A DNA stretch of 64,000 bases from Paraescarpia echinospica. Its lineage: Eukaryota > Annelida > Polychaeta > Sabellida > Siboglinidae. Below, in pieces: positions 23,901 to 35,900 of this stretch. The stretch covers positions 74,094,976 to 74,158,975 of the forward strand of contig CM034533.1 in assembly GCA_020002185.1 (NCBI GenBank), read 5' to 3'. The notes under the pieces are model-generated. The model did not search any database and was not told the origin of the DNA. It saw only the letters and a list, made by a program, of their open reading frames with translations. The stretch's first letter is position 1. Every line of letters starts with the position of its first letter. Position numbers and translations under genes: made by a program.

Positions 23901-26900
23901 CCACAGAAATTCAGACAAGCTTTATTATACGACTAATAATCCAACTAGCATGCGCACCCAACCAAGACATTATGATTCCTAAGGAGTGTTGGCCAGTACT
24001 CAACCAAGACAAGACAAGACTATACATTGAACTGTTCGAAGATCACCAATTTTTGCAACTGCGCATGTGTGAACTGTGCAACATCAAACTCACTTTGACC
24101 GCAGTCATCACAGTTGTTCTTGTTACTGTTCGATTAAATTTAATTTTTGTGCTATGCCGATGAACGCATTTTTACCCTGGTTACTTCGGGTAGAGCCAAA
24201 ATGAACTAATCTCTGAACAGGTCAATGATCTTTGGTGGTTTACCACTCCTCAAGCAGTCGAGTTTCTAAATCTCTATGTACAGTTCTCCCGTCTGAATCT
24301 TGGTCGCTCTCATCTCCTTTTACCTTCCAATTTCTGTGAAAATGCTTTCTTCACTAACTTCCTGGCATCTGCTTTCTTCCAGTTTAAAAAAATTATTTTC
24401 CCTATGTTCATGAACTCCACATGTCAAGCCAACATTAGCCGACTACTCACAGTGTCTTCTTAACACTTTATTTTACACCAACCCCCTCCTTCAGCTACTT
24501 TATTCTGCGCTTCTCTTCTGCAATTTTTCTCATCCAACTGTTTTCGCCCCCACTCTTGATACTTGTAACACTTCATATTGTATTATCGGGCCATTCGTGC
24601 AAAATTTGGAATTTTTGAGACCCCCACACCATTGCAATGCATCAGAATGCTGTATACCCCTAAAATATTTTCGTTTTGAGAAAGACCCCCATTTATTAAG
24701 GACACATCAAGTTTGTTCTCTGTTGATTCATATTTCACTTGTAGAATAACGCTACATGTGGTGAGTTTCAGGGCAAAACATGATAAATATCATTTTTTAA
24801 ATTTTGCTCAAACAGGAACGAAATGCTTGTTCTACCACATATGTGGAGCACAGTGGTGCAGGGACTAGAGCTTTGGACTCTCGAACGAGAGAACCCGGGT
24901 TCGAATCCTGTGTTATGGTGTCAAACCTTTAGCAAGTTTGTTCACTCTACATTGCTCCAGTTCACTCAGCTTTATGGATGAGTACCTGGCAATATATAAT
25001 ATATATGGATAGTTGTGTATGAATAGTCTTCACGCATTAATTGCAGCATGGCTGAATGCTTTCCAGAGAAGTCGAGATGGTGTTCGATTGAACAGGTCTG
25101 CCAGGGAGTAAAGTGTAAAGCGCTTTGAGCAGTCCTGAGGACCGGATATTGTACTAAAAAGAAGAACTTCCTGTTTTATCTTTTCCGGTTTATTTAGTGC
25201 AATATATAAATTAAACCAAACTGCTATATATATCGCTGTTAAATGATGTGCACGCAATGCCTTTCATTCCGCTACACATAGTGATGCCGCTTGCTGTATT
25301 GATATATCGCGTTTTTATAAGAAATTCTATTAATACCATATTCTATATAATAAATCTGCAATAAATATTTCAGTATTTGTTGCCAGTCTCTTTTCATTTG
25401 GGATTTTTAAGTTAGTCCGACATGATGTACAAGTTTCCATCTAAACATTGAGGATAAAATACAAAAGTGAGATTATCTCAAAACCAATAAACTGGGTATA
25501 TATTTGGTCCTGAAACAATTCAATTATAGCTAATAATAAACAATAACATCAACTATCCATATTAAGGCATATGTATCTTAAAGAGGTGTAATGATCGGGT
25601 GGGGAGGCATTGGTACCAGCTCCATGGGTAAGACTTTGAGCAGGGCTATCGAACAAGTCCAGCTAGGCCTACTGCATACATGTAGGTGGTTTTGAAATTG
25701 GGGGAATCTCTTTCATCGTATGTTGCCTGTTTCTTTTGGAAGAGACATTACTAGTCTTGTCCTTTCTAACATCTAACTTCATTAGCTGTTGCCACAACTA
25801 ATGAAGTGCATGTAGTTACGAATAACGTAACTGTAAAACAGTTTTCTTTTAAACTTTGTAATCTTAGCTTTTTTAACCTTCTAACTGTTTTTAATTATAT
25901 TTTAAACCATTTAATTTTTTATTTTAAACCCATGCGCACCCTCACAACAATTGTGGAGTTATTCCTCGACTGCCGTGGTTTCGATAATAATCCTGAAGAA
26001 GAAGAAGAAGTAGAACACCTGTTCTGGTCATGGAGTAAATGCTACAAGCGCCATGTCAAGGTGGCACCAGCCCAGTTACAAGTATCTAAAAAGAGCAGGC
26101 TTCACATAATGCTTACCAAGGTAAATGATAACAATAAGCCTTCCCTCTTCACTTGCCACCAAATGTTCATGCACTTGGTGGGAATCATGATAAGTTTTTT
26201 AAATAGTAAAAATACTCTTGATGCAATCCATGTACCCAACTATTGCATTATTGGAAATAAATTACTGTCACAAAAACAGTTACATTTCAAGTTACATTCC
26301 TAAATGCCGTTTTTTTGTGCTAATTACTTTCCTGTTGTCATTGTTGAAACAGTGCAAAATAAAATTGGTATGCCATTATAAGTGTCTTTTTGTATGTGTG
26401 GTGTTTTCATAGAACTGTTTTGGAGACATTTGTAGTAACCTATTACTGATGACACAAACATTTAACACATTTTCCAGACATACAATAGCCTTGAGCTGTT
26501 TAATAATGGCAACAACGTACACTGCTGCGTGTGTCTGTCCTACGAGCATACAAGATGCACCTGTGTGTGTCTGTCCTATGAGTACACAAGATGCAACTGT
26601 GTGTGTCTGTCCTACGAGTACACAAGATGCAACTGTGTGTCTGTCCTACGAGTACACAAGATGCACCTGTGTGTGTCTGTCCTACGAGTAGACAAGATGC
26701 ACCTGTGTGTGTCTGTCCTACGAGTACACAAGATGCACCTGTGTGTTTCTGTCCTACGAGTACACAAGATGCACCTGCGTGTGTCTCCCTTACGAGTACA
26801 CAAGATGCACCTGCGTGTGTCTGTCCTAATAGTACACAAGATGCACCTGTGTGTGTCTGTCCTACGAGTACACAAGATGTACCTGCGTGTGTCTGTCCTA

Positions 26901-29900
26901 CGAGTACACAAGATGCACCTGTGTGTGTCTGTCCTACGAGTACACAAGATGCACCTGTGTGTTTCTGTCCTACGAGTACACAAGATGCACCTGCGTGTGT
27001 CTCCCTTACGAGTACACAAGATGCACCTGCGTGTGTCTGTCCTAAGAGTACACAAGATGCACCTGCGTGTGTCTGTCCTACGAGTACACAAGATGCACCT
27101 GCGTGTGTCTGTCCTACGAGTACACAAGATGCACCTGCGTGTGTCTCCCTTACGAGTACACAAGATGCACCTGCGTGTGTCTGTCCTAAGAGTACACAAG
27201 ATGCACCTGTGTGTGTCTGTCCTACGAGTACACAAGATGTACCTGCGTGTGTCTGTCCTACGAGTACACAAGATGCACCTGTGTGTGTCTGTCCTACGAG
27301 TACACAAGATGCACCTGTGTGTTTCTGTCCTACGAGTACACAAGATGCACCTGCGTGTGTCTCCCTTACGAGTACACAAGATGCACCTGCGTGTGTCTGT
27401 CCTAAGAGTACACAAGATGCACCTGCGTGTGTCTGTCCTACGAGTACACAAGATGCACCTGCGTGTGTCTGTCCTACGAGTACACAAGATGTACCTGCGT
27501 GTGTCTGTCCTACGAGTACACAAGATGCACCTGCGTCTGTCGGTCCTACGAATACACAAGATGCACCAGTGTGTCTGTCCTACGAGTACACAAGATGCAC
27601 CTGCTTGTGTCGGTCCTACGAATACACAAGATGCACTTGCGTGTGTCTGTCCCATGAGTACACAAGATGCACCTGCGTGTGTCTGTCCTACGAGTACACA
27701 AGATGCACCTGCGTGTGTCTGCCCTACGAGTACACAAGATGCACCTGTGTGTGTCTGTCCTACGAGTACACAAGATGCACTCTGTGTGTGTGTTCTACGA
27801 GTACACAAGATGCATCTGTGTGTGTCTGTCCTACGAGTAGACAAGATGCACCTGTGTGTGTCTGTCCTACGAGTACACAAGATGCACCTGTGTGTGACTG
27901 TCCTACGAGTACACAAGATGCACCTGCGTGTGTCAGTCCTACGAGTACACAAGGTGCACCTCTGTGTGTCTGCCCTACGAGTACACAAGATGTACCTGCG
28001 TGTGTCTGTCCTACAAGTACACAAGATGCACCTCTGTGTGTCTGTCCTACGAATACACAAGATGCACCTGCGTGTGTCAGTCCTACGAATACACAAGATG
28101 CACCTCTGTGTGTCTGCCCTACGAGTACACAAGATGCACCTCTGTGTGTCTGTCCTACGAGTACACAAGATGCACCTGCGTGTGTCTGTCCTACGAGTAC
28201 ACAAGATGCACCTGCATGTGTCTGTCCTACGAGTACACAAGATGTACCTGCGTGTGTCTGTCCTACGGGTACACAAGATGCACCTGCGTCTGTCGGTCCT
28301 ACGAATACACAAGATGCACCAGTGTGTCTGTCCTACGAGTACACAAGATGCACCTGCTTGTGTCGGTCCTATGAATACACAAGATGCACTTGCGTGTGTC
28401 TGTCCTACGAGTACACAAGATGCACCTGCGTGTGTCGGTCCTACGAATACACAAGATGCACCTACGTGTGTCTGTTCTACGAGTACACAAGATGCACCTG
28501 CGTGTGTCGGTCCTGCGAGTACACAAGATGCACCTGTGTGTGTCTGTCCTACGAGTACACAAGATGCACCCGCATGTATCTGTCCTACGAGTACACAATA
28601 TGCACCTCTGTGTGTCTGTCCTACGAGTATACAAGATGCACCTCTGTGTGTCTGTCCTACGAGTACACAAGATGCACCAACAAGGCAGCAATTGAAAATT
28701 CTGGGTTTTTCGTCAGTATGTTTCTTGAACATATTTTCATTAATAGTTTCATGTATTTGTGTGTGCGTGCGTGCGTGCGTGTGTGTGTCTGTGTTGGAAG
28801 TACACCAGTACTCACAAAACTGAAAATGTAACTAAGAAAAACAGTTTGAAATACTACATTTGCACAAAATTATGTTTTTGCATGATATCAACAAATCACA
28901 TAAAGTGCTCCTTTTTAGTGTACAGTAGATTAGATATCAGAATGCAAGTATTCATACACACAGCTCTACGTTGATAAATGAATAGAACATTTTGTCTGCT
29001 AGCAGCGTGAATATGTTTAAAACAATAGAGACAAATATCTCAGAACTACGGGTCCATGCAGTGCACACAGATACACCCATTATTGGACTCCCCATAGGCT
29101 ACGACTTCCTTGATCACTTGGCATCTGGGGCCTTTGCTGTTGATTGCAGTCTTGTTTAATATGCACTCAACCTTAGAGACAACTGTTGATTGCTATGTTG
29201 CAGGTGCGGCAGACTGCCCCTACTTTGCAAAAGTGGAACTTTTAGCAGATACACTTGAAAGGAATCTTCGAAGTTTCAAGTTGCACAAGATTGTCATAAA
29301 TCCTGGTGAATGGAAGGTTTGTAAAAGCAAGCCATGGCGGTCAACATGATATTGATTATTTAAGCAATCAAATAGAGTAGACTCTCGCTATTGGGACCAT
29401 GTTGGGACTTAATCAAACTATTCCATGTAATATTTTATGTTGTAATGTCATGTGCCATAAGTGAACATAATTTTCTCTTTCCTTGTAATACCTAACACTT
29501 AAAAGGGATGAAGTTCTCTGAAAATCTAGAAACTTGTCCCGCAGTGGTCTGGAGTTTACTCCATTGACAGCATTTCCCCGGAAACAATATGAATCGCTTT
29601 GAGCAGTCCGAAGGACTGGATACTGCGCTAGATAAGAACATACCTTTTTAATCTGAATTAACCTTTAAAGTTGTTTTTTGAAGTAGCTCCTATTGTTTTG
29701 TTCACAGTTATAGATATGAATAGAAATCTGATTGATATTGTAAATACTGTCGCCATTGTAGACATGGCTTTCCCAGCTGTGCGAAGAGCGAGGTTGGGAC
29801 CACAATGTGTCGCCTATAATCTGGCGAGAATTGGTCGACAGAGGCGGAAAAGGAATTCTCATCGGCGGCGCAAATGAATTCCAGGTTCGTAAAATAATTT

Positions 29901-32900
29901 TTTTGTTGGTGTATCAGTCCGCTTCTGTGCGAAACGTAGGCTTGTCATGTATGATATATTAATAGCTACCAAAATAGATAGTCGATGTTGTGATTACGAA
30001 TGTGTTCGTTTAAATGTTAGATAGTCGATGTTGTGATTACGAATGTGTTCGTTTAAATGTTAGATAGTCGATGTTGTGATTATGAATGTGTTCGTTTAAA
30101 TGTTAGATAGTCGATGTTGTGATTACGAATGTGTTCGTTTAAATGTTAGATAGTCGATGTTGTGATCACGAATGTGTTCGTTTAAATGTTAGATAGTCGA
30201 TGTTGTGATTACGAATGTGTTCGTTTAAATGTTAGATAGTCGATGTTGTGATTACGAATGTGTTCGTTTAAATGTTAGATAGTCGATGTTGTGATTACGA
30301 ATGTGTTCGTTTAAATGTTAGATAGTCGATGTTGTGATTACGAATGTGTTCATTTAAATGTTAGATAGTCGATGTTGTGATTACGAATGTGTTCGTTTAA
30401 ATGTTAGATAGTCGATGTTGTGATTACGAATGTGTTCGTTTAAATGTTAGATAGTCGATGTTGTGATTACGAATGTGTTCGTTTAAATGTTAGATAGTCG
30501 ATGTTGTGATTACGAATGTGTTCGTTTAAATGTTAGATAGTCGATGTTGTGATTACGAATGTGTTCGTTTAAATGTTAGATAGTCGATGTTGTGATTACG
30601 AATGTGTTCGTTTAAATGTTAGATAGTCGATGTTGTGATTACGAATGTGTTCGTTTAAATGTTAGATAGTCGATGTTGTGATTACGAATGTGTTCGTTTA
30701 AATGTTAGATAGTCGATGTTGTGATTACGAATGTGTTCGTTTAAATGTTAGATAGTCGATGTTGTGATTACGAATGTGTTCGTTTAAATGTTAGATAGTC
30801 GATGTTGTGATTACGAATGTGTTCGTTTAAATGTTAGATAGTCGATGTTGTGATTACGAATGTGTTCGTTTAAATGTTAGATAGTCGATGTTGTCATTAC
30901 GAATGTGTTCGTTTAAATGTGCCTTGTTCAGTAAAATCACTCACAAACATTGGATATAAAGTGTCTCAAATGTTGTAGTGCTTAGGTAAAAAGTAATCAC
31001 ATTTGCCGTATTTTTATTGTTTAGTCAAACGTTCTTCTTTTGATTGCTTGATTTGAATGTATGACTACTTAAGCCCTTGCATCAGTTTCAATCAAACCGT
31101 CAGACTGGTGATATGAATGTGGTGTTTTGTAGAGTATCTGAGGTTGATCTCCATTGACTAGGAATTGTGAATGGATCTTTCATAATTGTTTTGTTCTTAC
31201 AATTTATTTGGTAACCAATTACAAATTTTGTATATAAAATATGACATAAAGTTAAGCTTTGACATTACAGACGCCACCATTTTACTGTAATGTATTAGCA
31301 CGATTGTTTCAAGTACCGTTGGCACCTTTGCCACTTCAATTACCAAAATGCACACATACTGCATCTAGGAATACGCTAACGGTTACTACGATATCAAGTC
31401 AATGATGACGAGTGACGACCTCATGATCATCGCTGCGGAAAACAAGGCTACGAAAATAGAAATAGACGTGGAAGAGCACGAGATGAAAGAACAGCGAAAG
31501 CCAGTGAAGGTTGGGAGTACCGAATTTTAAAACGATCTGGTCTGTTCCTCACTTATTGATATACTTCATGTAATACTAGAATAACCTGTTGATGTTTTGT
31601 TGCCAGCCAAATTGCGTTTAATAAGCTAGACACATTCGCAATGATCACCCAAAAAATTTCGAATTGAATACAGCATTCTGATCAAAGGGTATAAACACAG
31701 ATCAAAGGAATGGATACTTTATTTTCTCAAAAACATACTCGTTGATTATTGCTGAGTGTTAGGCGATACTCAGAGTTTGCTCCTGCTCTGCTCGAACACA
31801 TATCTTCTGTTTCTTGATTACACTAGAATGCTAGGCCTATATGTAACAAGTATGTAGCCTAGGGAGGTTTGTGTGCCATTTTAAGATCTGAGTTATTAAA
31901 TGTCGACAAATATTTGTATGAGAACTGCCAACTATGCGGGCTAGATTTAGATAGTCTTACACCACGCTCCTAACAATGCGTACGACTATCCTGACTGGCA
32001 CCTGTGCTCTAGAAACAATGGCATCTCTCCAGGTATGCATAACGAACGCCACTGGTGACGTGTGCTACCATCTGGCGGAAGCATTCGCGATCGGCGAGAT
32101 TCTTGGGTCCAGCGTCGACATCGACCTGGTGCTGCACGAGTTCACGCGCAGCGAGTCGCTCATGAGCCTGTACACGACCGAGCACGAGCACACGGTACTG
32201 GACGGTGTCGCCATGGAGCTGGCTGATCTCGCCTGCCCTCTGCTCACGACCGTCACGCCGACAGCGGACGCCAAAGTGGCGTTTGCCGACTGCTGCACGA
32301 TCGTTTTGCTCGACGAGGTGAGTTGCGTCGTACTCACTAGGGGGCGTGCACGTTGGTGCCGCCCTTGTTTATCGCGCACAATCGTCAGCGCACAGTAAGC
32401 AAACCCCGTTCACACATGGCGTATATATGATTCCAATACTACACGGCACGATGTGGTTCCTCACCTCACTTCATGATAATATTCTATTATTTTTAGACAG
32501 CGGAACACATTTGCTAAGAAATACGGCATCAATATATGATAATTATAATACTTTTATAGTAACATCCGTAATTGTATTTAATCACGTCACAGTGTCCAAC
32601 ACACTAACTCGCAAATTACACATAGGGATCTACTTAGCAAGGGAACATGGGCAAACGAATCCAAACAGGTGTTTGTAGCAGGGTAAGTAGATCCCACGTT
32701 ATATTGTATATCACATAATCACACTCATGACTCCGTTGCAGTCGTATGTGTATCACTGACGATGAGTGTCACCGCTAGGTGGAGCAAGAGGAGGACGAAA
32801 CGAAGCCGTCATGGCTGCGGCGGGTACACGACCGTTTCGTCGGCTACGCCTGCGTAATCAATGAGGTGGCGCCTCCTAACGTCAAGGTGATCGTCGCCTG

Positions 32901-35900
32901 CCGCGGTCCCGTCAACTTCATCGTGTCAATGATGATCGCGAACGCGCCTCGCATCCGACGTCAGAACATCGTCGGGTGCGCGCAGCTGGTTGAGTGCCAG
33001 GCTAAGGGTGTGCTTGCCGACAAACTCACCCTCAACTCAGCCGGCATCGTCGACGTGACGGTTTGGGGCAGTGTCAACGGCAGCTTCTACGTCGACACGA
33101 CGCGCGCTAAGCTGCATGGATACGACGGCGCCGTGTGGGGGCCGAATTGGTTCGCCGTGTCGGCCAACGAGACGACGAGGAACGACAAATGGCTCGACAC
33201 GGAGTACCAGCAACTCGTGAAGGCGAGGACGGCCAACACGCGGGCACAGACCGGACACTCGCAGTCCGCCATCGCCAGCGCCGCCGCCCTCGCGACGACA
33301 CTGAAGTACTGGTGGAACGGCTCGCCCTCTGACCAGACCTTCTCTCTCGTCGTGCACACGGAAGGTACGCACTGGTTGTGATCCCATCTCACGTCATTTG
33401 TAAGGACCAACGTTCCACCTTCCGGTCTGTTATAGGGGTGTTTTGGTAATAGGGTAATCGTGGGATCATTCCCATATGTCAGATTTGTAATGGGAAGTTA
33501 ATCCTGCGAAAGATACGAGCGTAGAGCGACTGTTGTTCAACAATTAAAATAATGGAGGTTGGAGGGGTGAGGGACTCCTAGGCAGCTTACTGAATTTTTA
33601 GCAAACATTCATGTCACGGCAATGCAAGGCACAGTGAGGTCATGCACCTACACGTGCGCATGCATACACACACGCGCGCGTAAGTACGCACAAGCGCAGC
33701 CGCACGCACACACACACCTTTATTATTTTGATTATTTTGTAGAACCTGTCACGTCTTGACGGCGCGGTTGTTCTTGCAGGCTGGTTTGACATCCCTGTCG
33801 GTCTCGTGTTCTCCTGCCCTGTGAAGTTTACGAGCAAAGGCTACTGGACAGTGTGCCAAGACATCGATCTCTCGCAGGAGAGCAAAGCAAAACTGCAAGA
33901 TATCGTGCTGGTAAGTGTCCGTGAAGACCGCAACAGGACATCTACTTATAATCGAGTATGCTGGTAGGTTAACGTTTTCCCTCTTAGACGGCTTGAACCT
34001 CGAGAGCCAAACTTCATGGATTAATCTACGACCACTATAATAGGACGTAAGAACTATATTTTCAAGATACGCCACATATGTCAAGATTCTGACCTTTTAT
34101 AGGGTAAATGAGTCGTTCGGACGTATAACGCGATGTGCACGTAATACGTACAACATAACCTAACATTCGGAGGAACCACCCGCGCTCGGTAAATACTTCC
34201 GGAATATGGCCCCTCCGTCAAAGACTTGGCAAATGGAATAGATGCTGTGTGTTTTGTAACATTTGGTAAATATCAAGTCAATACTACTTTTACGACTCTC
34301 TTCTACACCAAGACATCCCATCAGGTGACATACATCTTTGCTAGTCATAGATAATCACCGGCCCCGCTAGCAGCATCTTGTAAACTCGTCTATGTTGTCA
34401 CTAATGGCCTGGTTCCTTTTTGCACAGTTGGATCTCTTCCGTTTTGGTTACTATGATATCATGACATGTTAGCGGATATGTGGAATAATACATGAATGGA
34501 GTAAACAAGTATCAATTGGTAGAAAGCGTGCATCGTCGTTCAATCTCGTGCATCGCGTCGTTGTTGTCTCACATCGCACCATTTTGTCGATTGTTTCACT
34601 AGTATTCTTATGAGCCCGAAAGCCTGAATTTGCTTTTTAAAATCGACTTGCTCCTTAAGGTGATCTTGTATCGTGGAAACTGTCAACACAAGGACATGCA
34701 ACCGGAACACGTTTCACCTGTATCACGAAAATAGTGTCCTTGGTGACTCGGCGGCAACATTTTGCATTTTGTAAAAAGTTCTCTAAATTTAACAACGGAT
34801 TCTGTTTAGTGATGGATGTTCTGATGAGCTCGTTGTCTCCTGGTATTCATTGTCGCTTTGTCGCGTTTACCCGAAACATCTTTTTTTTGTAGTCTCTTGC
34901 CTCAGTTTTGTGCTTTGGGCTTATGAAATGTGTGTACCGCAGGAGTTGGTGGACGAGCGGGAGGTCATATACCCTGGTCCCAAGAAAGACGGCGAATCCG
35001 TTCCAGCGTCACTCATCGAAAGCGCAGAAGACGACAAACCGGCAACAGAGGGTTAGCTGTACCACCCATTTCTTTTGTTTGCTTCAATTTATATGCACCT
35101 ATTAATATAGCTTATATTTGCTTCCTCAACGGGTTCAACCCACCACGAATATGGTTTGATGTGCACACATTTAGTATGTGAATATTTTAAGTTTTAAGTC
35201 GGTTTATTAAAACAAATTGGTTAGGTTTGTTTAAGTGGTTTGAATAAGTTAATTTTGTCATTGGATCTGGTAATTTGCTGACGTCAGCACGAGGGTGATA
35301 TTAGTTTTCAAACCGCTGAATTTATCGGTCAGATGTTATTTGAGAGAGCAATGCACGTCGGTAACACCAAGACAGAAACACACACATAGTTGTTTCTCGC
35401 ATTCACGTGAAGATTCTAATGTTGATAATCGCTTGAAGTAATGTCACATATTTTATAATGGTGTTGTAGACCTGTAGTCCGGTAAAATTACAGTGACATG
35501 ATTAACAATTGGAACCGGCAAACCTGGTTTTAATCCAAGTGACATCAACTCTTTGGAATAAGCTCCCTAATGTTAGATCAGTTGAAAATATGACACAATT
35601 TCGCCGTCATCTAAAAACTTACCTTTATAGTCTTGGGTATCCATTTTAGTTCCCTGGTGTATCGATCCATCTGTTGAAGCCTTTTATACGGCTTCTCGAT
35701 TCTGAGATTAACTAACCCTTTTGTAGTCATGCGCCTCTGAGCTTGGTTTCCGCGGAATTTAGGCGGAAAAGAAGTTACCTTATTATTATTATTATAACTT
35801 CGTCTTTGTCGATGAAATACGTCACCCTTCATCTGTTGCAGGCGGCGAGGACGGAGAGGCTGACGACAAATTCAACCTTGGCAAGATTGATGAGGATCGG

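Noticed and set aside
24846..24930. Possible functional tRNA gene
   Set aside because: Box A and B are present, but the cloverleaf does not close and the sequence continues into a repeat tail shared by other copies; it is a SINE.
26529..28831. Open frames of 700+ codons on both strands
   Set aside because: They result from a stop-free 36-bp unit; all frames are similarly open and the array lies between MDH1B exons 1 and 2.
29977..30921. Regular 43-bp repeats resembling a CRISPR array
   Set aside because: The units are directly contiguous with no unique spacers, there are no cas genes and the setting is an animal intron.
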